Counted from the first letter of the stretch, positions 19,574 through 30,424 are shown. The stretch: 64,000 nt of DNA from Erwinia sp. HDF1-3R (GCF_039621855.1 NZ_CP155071.1:4588001-4652000); one strand, 5' to 3'. Program-made: numbers and translations. Notes: generated by a model from the letters alone, not told the origin.

Positions 19574-19973
19574 CCTGTCTCCTTTAGATTTTGCCTAATT
19601 AGTATACTCTCTATCTCACTCCGTTTCCTTACATGAGTTATCATTTCCTACGCGGGTACAGTTTTAACTCTGGAGCAAATTTCAAACGCTTTCCAGAACT
19701 TATCAGACATCAGACCCTCTACTGATCATTTCTTAGAGTTAATTCTTTTTTCTCGCGCTCCATAATCTTTTGCATATAATTCCGCATAGGCGTTTTTCTT
19801 CCTGAATGATTTATCAGGACCAATAACTGTTGTTTTGCTACCCGCCAGTAATGTTCCTCTTTCTGAAAGAGAACAATACCTGCTCTGACTTTCAGGTATT
19901 GGCCCACCGTTATTCACTCTGCCATCAGATAATTTATTTCGTCCAGTTTAGTCAATACGTCATCTCTATCTGG
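19574..19973 (-). other. Island boundary with ORF scraps
   Basis: Four hundred bases between the frameshifted gene and the ABC exporter. Two overlapping minus-strand frames (19726-19917 and 19719-19907) and a 20-codon frame (19648-19710) are open. The longer one reads in from a TAA near 19955 without its own convincing start (SDGRVNNGGPIPESQSRYCS onward), so it looks like the tail of a truncated gene. I do not recognise any of them. Confidence 0.35.
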
Positions 19974-21803
19974 CTACTCGCCAACAAATCCACCGGTTTG
20001 ATGATGCCACAGCCGCGCATATAGCCCGCCCTTCGCCAGCAGTTCGCTATGGCTTCCTATCTCCGCAATGCGGCCCTTCTCCAGCACCACCAGTCGATCC
20101 ATTTTCGCGATAGTGGACAGACGGTGGGCGATAGCAATTACCGTTTTACCGCCCATCAGCGTTTCCAGGCTCTCCTGGATCGCCGCTTCCACCTCGGAGT
20201 CCAGCGCGGAGGTCGCCTCATCCATAATCAGGACAGGGGCATCTTTCAGCAGAACCCGGGCAATAGCGATGCGCTGCCGCTGGCCGCCAGAGAGTTTTAC
20301 GCCGCGCTCGCCAACGTGCGCATCCAGCCCATAACGTCCTTCGGAGTCGGAAAGCAGAGGGATAAATTCGTCCGCTTTGGCACGGTGGATGGCCTGAAGC
20401 ACCTCCTCCTCAGTGGCATGTGGCCGACCATACAGCAGATTGTCGCGGATCGAGCGATGCAGCAGCGAGGTATCCTGAGTAATCATGCCTATCTGTGCGC
20501 GCAGGCTCTCCTGGCTGACCTGAGAAATATCCTGTCCATCAATGGAAATCCTGCCGCCATCCAGGTCATACAGCCGCAGCAGCAGGTTTACCAGCGTCGA
20601 TTTTCCCGCTCCGGACGGGCCAATCAAACCAATTTTTTCGCCCGGACGGATAGTCAGCTGAAGGTTATCAATCACCCGGCGGTCGTGACCGTAGTTAAAA
20701 TCAACATTCTCATAGCGAATTTCACCGCTGTGAACCTTAAGCGTTGGCGCCTGGGGTCTGTCGGTGACGCTGACCGGCTGGGCAATTGTTTTCAGCCCAT
20801 CCTGTACCATACCAATATTTTCAAAAATGCCGTTCACCACCCACATGATCCAACCCGACATATTCACAATGCGTATAACCAGCCCGGTCGCCAGCGCAAT
20901 GGCCCCCACGCTTATCAGCGACTGCGTCCACAGCCAGAGCGCCAGGCCGGTAGTACCGACGATCAGCAGGCCGTTCAGCGTGGTGATCGCCACATCCATA
21001 TTGGTCACCATACGGCCCTGCTGGCGGGTTTTCTCGGTCTGATCGCCAATCGCCTCACGCGCATACTGACGTTCCAGATCGCTGTGAGCAAACAGCTTAA
21101 GGGTGGTGATATTGGTGTAGCCATCCACAATGGTGCCCATCAGCTTTGAACGGGCATCAGAAGAGGCCACCGAGCGGGATTTTACCCTGGGCACAAAGTA
21201 GATCAGACTGATGATGTAGCCCACTATCCAGACCAGCAGCGGGATCATCAGCCGCCAGTCCGCTTCGGCAAACAGCACCAGCGCGGTGATGGCGTATATC
21301 AGTACGTGCCACAAAGCGTCCACCGCCTGTACCGCAGAGTCGCGCAGGGCGTTGCCGGTCTGCATGATGCGCTGCGCAATGCGTCCGGCAAAATCATTCT
21401 GAAAGAAGTTCATGCTCTGGCGCAGCACATAGTTATGATTCTGCCAGCGGATCATACTGGTCATGCCGGGATTAATGGTCTGGTGCACCAGCAGGTCGTG
21501 CAGGCCGATAAAGAGTGGCCGCAATACCAGCGCAACCACGGCCATCCAGATAAGCGTCGACGCATGATCGCTGAAAAAGGTCGCGGCTGGGGTGGCGTTG
21601 ACCATATCAATAATGGTGCTGAGATAGCGAAAAAGGGCGACCTCAATCAGCGAGGCAACCAGCCCCACGACCAGCAGCAGGGCAAAACTCTGCCATACCT
21701 GGCGCAGGTAGTAGACATAAAAGGCCCAGACGCTATTGGGCGGCGTAGAAGCAGGGGCATCCCGGAAGATATCAATCAGTCGTTCAAAGCGGCTGTACAG
21801 CAT
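19974..21803 (-). CDS. ABC exporter, fused permease and ATPase
   Basis: 609 residues. Residues ~35-330 are the exporter-type membrane domain with six helices; residues ~365-600 are the nucleotide-binding domain with Walker A GPSGAGKSTLVNLLLRLYD, signature GVKLSGGQRQRIAIARVLL, Walker B APVLIMDEATSALDSE and switch His in AHRLSTIA. It is a half-transporter expected to act as a homodimer in the inner membrane (lipid, peptide or drug export). Monocistronic on the minus strand. Codon use and GC content are backbone-like, marking the end of the AT-rich island. Substrate cannot be deduced. Confidence 0.93.
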   Translation of the reverse strand: MLYSRFERLIDIFRDAPASTPPNSVWAFYVYYLRQVWQSFALLLVVGLVASLIEVALFRYLSTIIDMVNATPAATFFSDHASTLIWMAVVALVLRPLFIGLHDLLVHQTINPGMTSMIRWQNHNYVLRQSMNFFQNDFAGRIAQRIMQTGNALRDSAVQAVDALWHVLIYAITALVLFAEADWRLMIPLLVWIVGYIISLIYFVPRVKSRSVASSDARSKLMGTIVDGYTNITTLKLFAHSDLERQYAREAIGDQTEKTRQQGRMVTNMDVAITTLNGLLIVGTTGLALWLWTQSLISVGAIALATGLVIRIVNMSGWIMWVVNGIFENIGMVQDGLKTIAQPVSVTDRPQAPTLKVHSGEIRYENVDFNYGHDRRVIDNLQLTIRPGEKIGLIGPSGAGKSTLVNLLLRLYDLDGGRISIDGQDISQVSQESLRAQIGMITQDTSLLHRSIRDNLLYGRPHATEEEVLQAIHRAKADEFIPLLSDSEGRYGLDAHVGERGVKLSGGQRQRIAIARVLLKDAPVLIMDEATSALDSEVEAAIQESLETLMGGKTVIAIAHRLSTIAKMDRLVVLEKGRIAEIGSHSELLAKGGLYARLWHHQTGGFVGE

Positions 21804-22091
21804 AGTTAAGGCTCACATCTACGGCTAAAGGAATTAATTTTAGTCCATTGACGCGTCGTAAGGTGGACATTTGGGCTGTGTATAAATCCGACACCATACC
21901 CTATTTGATGACATCCATGACTACACACTCTCTGTGAACCCGGTCCGCCTTTAACAACATTACCCGCTAAGCCGGTGAAATGGTCCTTATACAAAGCTTA
22001 CATATTTTGCGCACTAACCTTACGTTTGTAATATCCTAAGCGCTTCTGGCTACGTACGACATGGCAAATAAGAAAAACAGGCCTTAACACT

Positions 22092-22979
22092 ATGATCTAT
22101 GATTGCTTCACCTATTATGATGAAGACATGCTTCTGGAATTACGTCTTAACACCCTTCACCAGCACGTTGATAAGTTTGTTATCGTTGAATCGCTTTACA
22201 CCTTTACAGGTAAAAAGCGTGAAAAACTTAATTTCGATATTGAAAAATTCTCCCGCTTCCGGGATCAAATTATTTATGTCGTTAATGAGCACGTCCCAAC
22301 CGTTCATCAGCATGAATTTGTATCGAATGGATCCGTTATTGCCCCTGGCGAATCCGATCCCTGGGAAAACGAAAGGGTGGCGCGCAACGCGATTATGCGC
22401 GGATTAACCTGTGCGAAGGATAACGACATCATCATTGTGTCCGATGTTGATGAGATACCCCGCCCGGAAGCCATCGCGCGATTCAGCCCACGGCACCTGT
22501 GCACCACGCTCTATCAACATTTCCATAACTATAAATTCAACGTACAGGTTTTTAATGATGACGGCTCCCCCCGCTGCGCAACGTTAACCAAAATGGTGCA
22601 TTTCAGTACGCTACGCGACTTCTTTTATGGGCAACCCGAACTGCTGAGGAATGTGAAACGTCGGGGTAATCCCATTCGTGATAACTGGTTTCGCTGGAAC
22701 TGGTTAAAATACCGAACCCAGGTAGTTAATAACGGAGGCTGGCATTTCTCATGGGTAATGACCGATGCCCGTATCAGCGAGAAGATGTCTACCATCGCCC
22801 ATACCGAACATGACCTGCCGGAGTTTAATAACCCGGACCATATTCGCCGCTGTGTCGAAAATAATATTGATATCTGGAACCGCCCTCGCAGAATGGAAAT
22901 CATCCCGGTGACAAAGGAGAATCTTCCTGGCTGGCTGGTGGAAAATCGTCAGCGCTTTGCCGAGTTTTTCAGAAGCTAA
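22092..22979 (+). CDS. Family 17 glycosyltransferase (N-acetylglucosaminyltransferase-like)
   Basis: 295 residues. It begins MIYDCFTYYDEDMLLELRLN, the typical opening of GT17 enzymes, followed by VDKFVIVESLYTFTGKKRE and the metal/nucleotide-binding motif DNDIIIVSDVDEIPRPE near residue 115-130. Ends shortly after a basic segment. GT17 enzymes transfer GlcNAc to mannose-type acceptors; in bacteria such genes usually serve surface polysaccharide or glycan decoration, but the acceptor is unknown here. It is convergent with kdpD, only 14 bases apart, and sits where kdpE would be expected. Confidence 0.88.
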   Translation: MIYDCFTYYDEDMLLELRLNTLHQHVDKFVIVESLYTFTGKKREKLNFDIEKFSRFRDQIIYVVNEHVPTVHQHEFVSNGSVIAPGESDPWENERVARNAIMRGLTCAKDNDIIIVSDVDEIPRPEAIARFSPRHLCTTLYQHFHNYKFNVQVFNDDGSPRCATLTKMVHFSTLRDFFYGQPELLRNVKRRGNPIRDNWFRWNWLKYRTQVVNNGGWHFSWVMTDARISEKMSTIAHTEHDLPEFNNPDHIRRCVENNIDIWNRPRRMEIIPVTKENLPGWLVENRQRFAEFFRS

Positions 22980-22993
22980 ATCCCGACGTATAC

Positions 22994-25783
22994 TCAGCGC
23001 TCCTCACCCGGCTCATACTCTTCAATCATCGGCGGCGTCTGCATCGTCAGGGTAATAATGAAACGGGCACCGCCCTCAGGGCGGTTCTCCGCACGGATCT
23101 GCCCGCCGTGGATATCAACAATGGCATGGCAAATGGCCAACCCCAGACCGACGCCCGGCACCGCAGACTCTTTATCCCCGCGTGAGAACTTCTCAAATAT
23201 CTGCGCTTCCTGCCCACCGGGGATCCCCGGCCCGCCGTCCCAGACCTCAAGGGTAAGCTGCTGCATCCGGTTCTCAGCCTCGTTCATCGCTGACCCACGC
23301 TGCATCCGGTTTCCAGCATCGCGCCCTGTTGAGCCGCCCGGCCTCTGGCCTTCGCCAGCCATCATCTGTGGCTCGACGCGCGCGCGAATGCCGATGTCAG
23401 CCACTGGCCCGGCATACTTGAGCGCATTCTCCAGCAGGTTGGTCAGCACCCTCTCCATCAGCGGGCCGTCCACCTGAATCAGCACGAGCTCAGGCGGCAG
23501 ATCCAGTGCGATATGTCGTCCGGCCAGCGACGATGCCATCATTCTCAGCGTACTACCGACCAGCTCATCCAGCGCCATCCATTCGGTACACAGGCTGAAC
23601 CCACCGGACTGCAGGCGTGCCATATCCAGCAGATTATTCACCAGCCGGATGGTATTCAGCGTCTGCTCCCGCATCGCGCTGGCCTGCGGCGCATGTTCAG
23701 AACCCGCCGTGGCCAGATCCAGCGTCAGTATTTCCGCCTGGCCAAACAGTACCGTCAGCGGCGTGCGCAGGTCGTGAGACAGCGCCGACAGCAGCGCGTT
23801 ACGCAACTGCTCCCGCTCGGCGGCGAGACGCGCGGCGGCTTCCCGCTGGCTGAGGGCCATGCGCTCCAGCGCATTAGCGATCAGTACGATAAAGGTCTCA
23901 ATCAGCCGCTGCTGCTCGGGGATCATCAGCTGGCGCAGGTTCACGGGCTCCAGCACCAGCAGCCCCAGCGTTCCGGGGCCACTTTTTAGCGGCAGGATCT
24001 GCCAGGGTACGCCCGGCAGCGTATCGGTTCCTGCACCGGCGGGCTGGCCCCGATCAAAGCTCCAGCGCGCGATTGCCCTGTCCGGGACGGTACTGAGCTC
24101 TGGCACGCCCGCTGCGATAAGTTCGCCCTGCTCATCCGGCAGTAGCAGCTCGCTTCGCGCCTGAAGCGTAATGTGCGCGCTGCGCTGTAGCGCCGCGGCA
24201 ATGTCCTGCGGCGTCAGTGCGCGACTGAGTGATTTCGCCATTTCATAGAGATGCCGAACACGCCGTTCGCGGTAGCGGGCGACCCGCGCCTGATAGCGTA
24301 CCCCCGCCGTCAGATTACCCACAATCACGCCAACCGCCAGCATCACGCCAAAGGTCACCAGGTACTGCACATCTGACACCGCGATGGTGCCGGTCGGCAT
24401 AACAAAAACCACGTCAAAAGCGACAATATTCAGGATAGTCGCGACCACCGATGGCCAGCGGCCATAGCGCAAGGCCACCACCACCACCGCCAGCAGATAG
24501 ACCATTACCAGATTAACCGAGTCGACGCCCGGCAGCAGCCAGCGGCCAGCCAGCGTAACCAGCGCGCACAGCGCCGCTGCCGCCGTGCAGCCTTTCATCT
24601 GCATGCGCCATTTATCCTGGGTGAGGCGCTGACCCTCTGCCGGGCCGGGCGGCAGCGGGGTCGACTCATCCAGCGCCACAATGACCAGATCGAGATCCGG
24701 CCCGAGCTGGCCCAGGCGATCGGCGAAGCTGTCGCGCTTCCAGCGACGTGCCGGCCGGCGACCAATAATGATTTTCCCCAGATTATTTTCGCGCGCGTAG
24801 CGCAGCACCGCCACCGCCTCGCTGGGATCGGAAAGGGTCGCCGTTTCCGCACCCAGATCCTGCGCCAGCCTTAGCGTACGCAGAATATTGCGCCGTCGCG
24901 CTTCATTCAGCTTGTAGAGCCGGGGCGTCTCAACGTAGACGGCATGCCATACGCAGTCGAGCCTGGCGGCCAGCCGTGCTGCCGTCCGCACCAGCTTTTC
25001 GCTGCCGGTATTATCGCCAATGCAAAGCAGCAGGGCATCGCGGGTATGCCAGACTTTTTCCCGACCCTGGCCGTCGCGCCACGCGCGCACCTGATCGTCA
25101 ACGCGATCGGCAGTGCGCCTTAGCGCCAGTTCGCGCAGGGCATATAAATTTCCCTTGCGGAAGAAGTTCTCAATGGCGCGTTCGGCGCCCTCGCCGATGT
25201 AAACCTTGCCCTCTTTCAGGCGCTGACGAAGATCGTCGGCGGGCAGATCGACCAGTACCACCTCGTCGGCGGCATCAAAAAAGGGATCGGGAACGGTTTC
25301 ACGCACGCGGATGCCGGTCACGCCGCCGACCACATCATTCAGGCTTTCCAGATGCTGAACGTTGACCGTGGTCATTACGTCAATCCCCGCCTCCAGCAGC
25401 TCATCAATATCCTGCCAGCGCTTAGGATGACGCGAACCGGGCGCATTGGTATGCGCCAGCTCATCCATCAGGATCACCGCCGGATGGCAGGCCAGCGCGG
25501 CGTCCAGATCAAACTCCGGATGACGGTTCTGGCCAGTGGCGCGGCGCGGCAGGAGGGTTAGCCCCTCCAGCAACGCCGCCGTTTCGACCCGGCCGTGCGT
25601 TTCGACCACGCCCACCAGCACCGCCAGCCCCTGCGCCCGCAGGCGCTGCGCCTCCTGCAACATGGCCCAGGTTTTGCCCACACCTGCACAGGCCCCGAAC
25701 CAGATTTTCAGCCTGCCGCGCCCGGTGTCGCGGGTTTGCAGCAGCAGTGCGTCCGGATCCGGGCGCTGAAGTTCATCGTTCAT
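22994..25783 (-). CDS. kdpD: KdpD sensor histidine kinase, with an unusual insertion
   Basis: 929 residues (E. coli 894). N-terminal KdpD domain with Walker A ACAGVGKTW (31-39) and DELAHTNAPGSRHPKRWQDI; a USP-like domain; four membrane helices around 395-495; GAF-like region; kinase core with the phosphoacceptor in LSALSHDLRTPLTVL and ATP-binding boxes NLLENALKYAG, WDGGPGIPGG and GVGLGLAI. Between the first two boxes, residues ~805-841 (DNA about 23261-23371) form a Gly/Arg/Met/Asn-rich insert with an internal near-repeat ((G/E)NRMQ twice), absent from E. coli KdpD. It senses K+ limitation and turgor. Its partner gene kdpE, normally overlapping its 3' end, is absent. Confidence 0.95.
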   Translation of the reverse strand: MNDELQRPDPDALLLQTRDTGRGRLKIWFGACAGVGKTWAMLQEAQRLRAQGLAVLVGVVETHGRVETAALLEGLTLLPRRATGQNRHPEFDLDAALACHPAVILMDELAHTNAPGSRHPKRWQDIDELLEAGIDVMTTVNVQHLESLNDVVGGVTGIRVRETVPDPFFDAADEVVLVDLPADDLRQRLKEGKVYIGEGAERAIENFFRKGNLYALRELALRRTADRVDDQVRAWRDGQGREKVWHTRDALLLCIGDNTGSEKLVRTAARLAARLDCVWHAVYVETPRLYKLNEARRRNILRTLRLAQDLGAETATLSDPSEAVAVLRYARENNLGKIIIGRRPARRWKRDSFADRLGQLGPDLDLVIVALDESTPLPPGPAEGQRLTQDKWRMQMKGCTAAAALCALVTLAGRWLLPGVDSVNLVMVYLLAVVVVALRYGRWPSVVATILNIVAFDVVFVMPTGTIAVSDVQYLVTFGVMLAVGVIVGNLTAGVRYQARVARYRERRVRHLYEMAKSLSRALTPQDIAAALQRSAHITLQARSELLLPDEQGELIAAGVPELSTVPDRAIARWSFDRGQPAGAGTDTLPGVPWQILPLKSGPGTLGLLVLEPVNLRQLMIPEQQRLIETFIVLIANALERMALSQREAAARLAAEREQLRNALLSALSHDLRTPLTVLFGQAEILTLDLATAGSEHAPQASAMREQTLNTIRLVNNLLDMARLQSGGFSLCTEWMALDELVGSTLRMMASSLAGRHIALDLPPELVLIQVDGPLMERVLTNLLENALKYAGPVADIGIRARVEPQMMAGEGQRPGGSTGRDAGNRMQRGSAMNEAENRMQQLTLEVWDGGPGIPGGQEAQIFEKFSRGDKESAVPGVGLGLAICHAIVDIHGGQIRAENRPEGGARFIITLTMQTPPMIEEYEPGEER

Positions 25784-25826
25784 CCTGTTCCTTATGACTG
25801 GCAGACCCTTTATCGTTCCCGCTTAA

Positions 25827-26402
25827 TCACTGCGCCGTCAGATCGTCCAGCGCCAGGTTCAGCGTCACCACGTTCACCCCCGGCTCGCCGATAAAGCGGG
25901 GAAAGGGCGTTTGGATATTGTCGTTAATCAGCCGCTTTACCTCTTCCAGCGGCAGGTTACGGGCCGCCGCGACCCGGGCCGCCTGCCACAGCGCCGCCTG
26001 CGGCGAGATTTGCGGGTCCAGCCCGCTGCCGGAAGCCGTCACCAGGTCCACCGGCACCCTGTCGCTGGCCTGCGGGTTCGCGCGACGAAGCGCCGTCACC
26101 CGCTGTGTTACCGCCTCATCCAGCGCCGGATTGCTGACCGCCATATTGCTGCCTGACGAAGCCAGCGGATTATAAGGAGAATCGCCGGTCGCGGAGGGTC
26201 GGCTCCAGAAATAGTCCGGTCGGCTAAAATTCTGCCCGATCAGCGTCGAGCCAACCGGTTTATCCTCTCTGTAGAGCAACGAGCCCGTGGCCTGGGAGGG
26301 AAACCACCACTGTGCCAGCAGGGTCGTCATCAGAGGATAGAGTAAACCGGTTATTAAGGTTAGTAGCAGCAGCAAAATCACTGCGGGTCGTAACTGACTC
26401 AT
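25827..26402 (-). CDS. kdpC: KdpC subunit of the K+-transporting P-type ATPase
   Basis: 191 residues. One N-terminal membrane helix (about 7-28) then a periplasmic domain with the conserved GSxLIGQNF and [20 protein letters not shown] motifs; the end contains [23 protein letters not shown], split here only for length. It stabilises the KdpB-KdpA complex and raises ATP affinity. Follows kdpB by 12 bases and precedes kdpD by 43. Confidence 0.97.
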   Translation of the reverse strand: MSQLRPAVILLLLLTLITGLLYPLMTTLLAQWWFPSQATGSLLYREDKPVGSTLIGQNFSRPDYFWSRPSATGDSPYNPLASSGSNMAVSNPALDEAVTQRVTALRRANPQASDRVPVDLVTASGSGLDPQISPQAALWQAARVAAARNLPLEEVKRLINDNIQTPFPRFIGEPGVNVVTLNLALDDLTAQ

Positions 26403-26414
26403 GATGATAATTCC

Positions 26415-28478
26415 TTAAAACAGACCGGTCAGGGTCAGCAAGATATCAATAAGCTTGATGCCCACGAAGGGCACCAGCAGGCCGCCAACGCCGTAAATCC
26501 ACAGGTTGCGTCGCAGCAGCGCGGCGGCACTCAGCGGGCGATAGCTCACCCCTTTCAGCGCCAGCGGGATGAGAAAGACAATCACCAGGGCGTTAAAGAT
26601 CACCGCCGAGAGGATCGCCGAGTCCGGCGAGTGCAGCCGCATCACGTTCAGGGCGTTTAGCTGTGGATAGGTCACGGCAAACGCCGCCGGGATAATGGCG
26701 AAATACTTCGCCACGTCGTTGGCGATGCTGAAGGTGGTCAGGGAGCCGCGGGTCATCAGCATTTGTTTACCGATATGCACCACTTCCAGCAGCTTGGTGG
26801 GGTTGGAGTCCAGGTCGACCATATTTCCCGCCTCCTTTGCCGCCTGGGTGCCCGAGTTCATGGCGACCGCCACATCGGCCTGAGCCAGCGCGGGCGCATC
26901 ATTGGTGCCGTCACCGGTCATCGCCACCAGCCGTCCTTCAGCCTGATACTGGCGGATCAGCGCCAGCTTGGCCTCCGGCGTCGCTTCGGACAAAAAGTCA
27001 TCCACGCCCGCCTCGGCGGCTATCGCGGCGGCGGTCAGCGGGTTATCGCCGGTGATCATAATGGTCTTGATGCCCATTTTACGCAGCTCGGCAAAGCGTT
27101 CCTTTATGCCGCCCTTAACGATGTCCTTAAGCGCCACCACGCCCATCACCTGCGCGCCGTCGCACACCACCAGCGGCGTACCACCGCCGCGCGCCACCTC
27201 TTCAACCTGACGGTTGACCTCCAGCGGGAACTGTCCGCCGCCGCTGTCGATATGACGGCGCACGGCATCCACCGCCCCTTTACGCACCATTCGATCCTGG
27301 ACGTTCACGCCGCTCATGCGGGTTTGTGCCGAGAACGGGATAAAAGTGGCCCCCATGCTGGTCAGATCGCGCTCACGCAGGTTAAATTTCTGCTTCGCCA
27401 GCACCACAATGCTGCGCCCTTCCGGCGTTTCGTCAGCCAGCGAGGCCAGCTGCGCCGCGTCTGCCAGCTGTTCTTCACTGACCCCCGGCGCGGGAATAAA
27501 CTGCGTGGCCTGGCGGTTCCCGAGGGTAATGGTGCCGGTTTTATCCAGCATCAGCACATCCACGTCACCGGCGGCCTCCACCGCACGACCGCTGGTGGCG
27601 ATCACGTTCGCCCCCAGCATGCGGCTCATCCCGGCCACCCCAATCGCCGACAGCAGCCCGCCGATGGTGGTGGGGATCAGGCAGACCAGCAGCGCTACCA
27701 GCACGGTTACGCTGACGGCATGACCGCCCCAGGCGGAAAAAGGCCAGAGCGTGGCGGTCGCCAGCAGGAAGACGATGGTCAGCGCCACCAGCAAAATAGT
27801 GAGGGCAATCTCATTCGGCGTTTTACGGCGGGTCGCCCCTTCTACCATGGCGATCATCCGGTCAAGAAAGGTCTCGCCGGGATTAACGCTGCACTGAATA
27901 ATCAGCCAGTCAGAGAGGATACGGGTGCCGCCGGTCACCGAAGAGAAGTCGCCGCCGGATTCCCGGATCACCGGCGCGGATTCACCGGTAATGGCGCTTT
28001 CGTCCACCGACGCGCCGCCTTCCAGGACTTCACCATCGCACGGAATAATGTCCCCGGCCTCCACCAGTACCACGTCGCCTTTACGCAACGTATCTGCCGA
28101 AACCTGACGATGAGGCGCACCGTAGCGTGTCCCGGCCAATTTTTTGGCGTAGCTGGTTTTCTGCACGCCCTTCAGGCTGTTGGCCTGCGCCTTACTGCGT
28201 CCCTCCGCCAGCGCTTCAGCAAAGTTGGCGAACAGCACGGTAAACCAGAGCCACAGCGAGATAGCGGCGGTAAAGCCCGCGCTGCCGGGCGTTTTACCGG
28301 CCAGCATCGCCAGGGCCAGCAGGGTAGTCAGTACGCTACCCAGCCAGACAACAAACATCACCGGATTTCGCAGCTGTACGCGGGGGGTGAGTTTTTTCAC
28401 CGCATCACCTGCGGCGGTCCGCATCAGCGCAGCATCAAACAGCGCCTGTTGATTACGCATTCTCTTTCTCTCCGGCAT
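26415..28478 (-). CDS. kdpB: KdpB catalytic subunit of the K+-transporting P-type ATPase
   Basis: 687 residues. Type IA P-ATPase. Phosphorylation motif DKTGTITLG near residue 310, actuator motif [14 protein letters not shown], hinge [20 protein letters not shown], all intact. Hydrolyses ATP to drive K+ moved through KdpA. Start ATG overlaps the last base of the kdpA stop. Confidence 0.98.
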   Translation of the reverse strand: MPERKRMRNQQALFDAALMRTAAGDAVKKLTPRVQLRNPVMFVVWLGSVLTTLLALAMLAGKTPGSAGFTAAISLWLWFTVLFANFAEALAEGRSKAQANSLKGVQKTSYAKKLAGTRYGAPHRQVSADTLRKGDVVLVEAGDIIPCDGEVLEGGASVDESAITGESAPVIRESGGDFSSVTGGTRILSDWLIIQCSVNPGETFLDRMIAMVEGATRRKTPNEIALTILLVALTIVFLLATATLWPFSAWGGHAVSVTVLVALLVCLIPTTIGGLLSAIGVAGMSRMLGANVIATSGRAVEAAGDVDVLMLDKTGTITLGNRQATQFIPAPGVSEEQLADAAQLASLADETPEGRSIVVLAKQKFNLRERDLTSMGATFIPFSAQTRMSGVNVQDRMVRKGAVDAVRRHIDSGGGQFPLEVNRQVEEVARGGGTPLVVCDGAQVMGVVALKDIVKGGIKERFAELRKMGIKTIMITGDNPLTAAAIAAEAGVDDFLSEATPEAKLALIRQYQAEGRLVAMTGDGTNDAPALAQADVAVAMNSGTQAAKEAGNMVDLDSNPTKLLEVVHIGKQMLMTRGSLTTFSIANDVAKYFAIIPAAFAVTYPQLNALNVMRLHSPDSAILSAVIFNALVIVFLIPLALKGVSYRPLSAAALLRRNLWIYGVGGLLVPFVGIKLIDILLTLTGLF

Positions 28479-30163
28479 TAATGACTGTACGTTTGCAAAT
28501 GTTCTGCCACCGGCCCGAGGGCCAGCGCAGGGATAAACGTGAGCGCGCCAACCAGCAATACGGTGCCAATCAGCAGCGCGATAAACAGCACGCCGTGGGT
28601 CGGCAGGGTGCCGTTGCCCGCAGGCTGGATCTTTTTCACCGCCAGCGAACCGGCAATCGCCATCACGGGAATGATGATGCCGAAACGGCCAGCCAGCATG
28701 CAGAACGCCAGCAGCAGGTTCCAGAAGGGCGTATTGGCACTCAGTCCACCAAAGGCGCTACCGTTGTTGTTCGCCGCCGAAGAAACGGCATACAGCACCT
28801 CGCTAAAGCCGTGAATGCCCGGGTTGAAGATGCCGCTGCGTCCGGCATCGGTCATCATCGCCAGCGCGGTGCCCAGCAGGACCAGCGCGGGCGTAACCAG
28901 AATGGCCAGCGCGGTCATTTTCATCTCCCAGACGTCGATTTTTTTGCCCAGATATTCCGGCGTACGACCAATCATCAACCCGGCGATAAACACCGCCAGC
29001 AGCACAAACAGCAGGATGCCGTACAGCCCCGCGCCCACGCCGCCAAATACCACCTCACCAATTTGCATCAGCCACATCGGCACCATGCCGCCCAGCGCGG
29101 TGAAGGAGTCATGCATCGCATTGACCGCCCCGCACGAGGCCGCCGTGGTGATTGCCGCAAACAGGCTGGAGTTAAGGATGCCGAAGCGCGTCTCTTTGCC
29201 CTCCATATTGATCGCGCTGTCGGCGCCCAGGCTGAGGAAATGAGGGTTTCCCCGCAGCTCGGCCCACATCACCACTACTACGGCTGCAATAAACATCATC
29301 GACATCGCCCACAGCAGCGCGTGGCCCTGACGACCGTCTTTCACCACCTCGCCAAAGGCGAAGCAGAGCGCGGCGGGGATCAAAAAGATCGCCAGCATCT
29401 GCACAAAATTGCTCAGGGCGGTAGGATTCTCAAACGGGTGCGCCGAGTTAGCATTGAAGAAGCCGCCGCCGTTCGTGCCCAGCATTTTGATCGCTTCCTG
29501 CGAGGCGACCGGTCCCATCGGCAGCGTTTGCTTCACACCCTCCAGCGTATGCAGGTCAACGTAACCGCTGAAATTTTGCAGCGTCCCCTGACTGACGAAG
29601 AACAGCGCCATCAGCAGCGAGATCGGCAGCAGAACGTACAGGGTGATGCGCGTCATATCCCGCCAGGCATTGCCGAGGGTGCCCAGTGACCGGTTGGCAA
29701 AGCCACGGATCAGCGCAAAGGCCACGGCAATACCGGTGGCAGCGGAGAGAAAGTTTTGCACCGTCAGCCCAGCCATCTGGCTGAAATAGCTCAGGGTGCT
29801 CTCGCCCGCATAGGCCTGCCAGTTGGTGTTGGTGACAAAGCTGACGGCGATGTTTAGCGCCAGATGCCAGCTAAGATTGGGCAGCTGCTGCGGGTTAAGC
29901 GGTAGTGAGGCCTGGGTCATCAACATGACCGTCAGCAGGATCAGGCCGCCCAGGTTAAACAGCAGGATGGCCAGCAGATAGCGCTGCCAGCTCATTGGCT
30001 TAGCATCGACCCCGCTGACGCGCCATAGTCGCCGCTCGAATCCCGCCAGACCCGGCATGGGCCGGTCGTCGATCAGACGAACCAGCCCGGTTCCCAGCGG
30101 CCTGGCCAGGACAATCAGGATCACCATGTAGCTGGCGATCAGTAAAAATGCGCTGGCAGCCAT
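28478..30163 (-). CDS. kdpA: KdpA K+-binding channel-like subunit
   Basis: 561 residues, ten membrane helices, with selectivity-filter-like loops including [20 protein letters not shown] and [20 protein letters not shown]. Provides the ion path of the high-affinity KdpFABC pump in the inner membrane. Its ATG shares one base with the kdpF stop codon. Confidence 0.98.
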   Translation of the reverse strand: MAASAFLLIASYMVILIVLARPLGTGLVRLIDDRPMPGLAGFERRLWRVSGVDAKPMSWQRYLLAILLFNLGGLILLTVMLMTQASLPLNPQQLPNLSWHLALNIAVSFVTNTNWQAYAGESTLSYFSQMAGLTVQNFLSAATGIAVAFALIRGFANRSLGTLGNAWRDMTRITLYVLLPISLLMALFFVSQGTLQNFSGYVDLHTLEGVKQTLPMGPVASQEAIKMLGTNGGGFFNANSAHPFENPTALSNFVQMLAIFLIPAALCFAFGEVVKDGRQGHALLWAMSMMFIAAVVVVMWAELRGNPHFLSLGADSAINMEGKETRFGILNSSLFAAITTAASCGAVNAMHDSFTALGGMVPMWLMQIGEVVFGGVGAGLYGILLFVLLAVFIAGLMIGRTPEYLGKKIDVWEMKMTALAILVTPALVLLGTALAMMTDAGRSGIFNPGIHGFSEVLYAVSSAANNNGSAFGGLSANTPFWNLLLAFCMLAGRFGIIIPVMAIAGSLAVKKIQPAGNGTLPTHGVLFIALLIGTVLLVGALTFIPALALGPVAEHLQTYSH

Positions 30164-30252
30164 CAGAATGCCTCCGCATTAATCAGGGCATAGACCAGAT
30201 AGCCCATCAGCAGAAAAACCAGCACAATGCCGGCAATTAACGCCATGCTCAC
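30163..30252 (-). CDS. kdpF: KdpF small membrane subunit
   Basis: 29 residues when started at GTG 30252, which lies five bases after a GGAGGT ribosome site and gives the same length as E. coli KdpF; an ATG two codons later is also in frame. One hydrophobic helix, ending in [13 protein letters not shown], which matches E. coli KdpF at its C-terminus as I remember it. Stabilises the KdpFABC complex. Confidence 0.93.
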   Translation of the reverse strand: MSMALIAGIVLVFLLMGYLVYALINAEAF

Positions 30253-30320
30253 AACACACCTCCAGAGCCTTTTCAGATGGCGTTAGTTTGGCGTGACGGA
30301 TGAAAAGTTAATGTAAAAAT

Positions 30321-30351
30321 GGCGGGGTGCGGCGTAAAAAAAGTATAAAAA
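30321..30351 (-). promoter_or_regulatory. KdpE-type operator of the kdp promoter
   Basis: Read on the minus strand: TTTATACTTTTTTTACG followed by a short spacer and CACCCCGCC. This closely matches the KdpE-binding site of E. coli (T-rich half then CACCCCGCC). It lies about 70 bases upstream of the kdpF start, with promoter-like AT-rich sequence (TTTTTACATTAAC) just downstream. Conservation implies that a KdpE protein still acts here. Confidence 0.75.
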
Positions 30352-30424
30352 TTTGGAGGTGAAGTGGCTTCAACGAAAGCCAGGATAGGGGTGCAGTCAT
30401 GCACACTGAAGCGCGACGCGGCGG

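Noticed and set aside
26763-28481. 572-codon plus-strand frame opposite kdpB
   Set aside because: His/Arg/Gln-rich shadow of kdpB, which has all P-ATPase motifs intact in the minus frame.
28481-29689. 402-codon plus-strand frame opposite kdpA
   Set aside because: Same kind of shadow; no domain and extreme Gln/Arg/His content.
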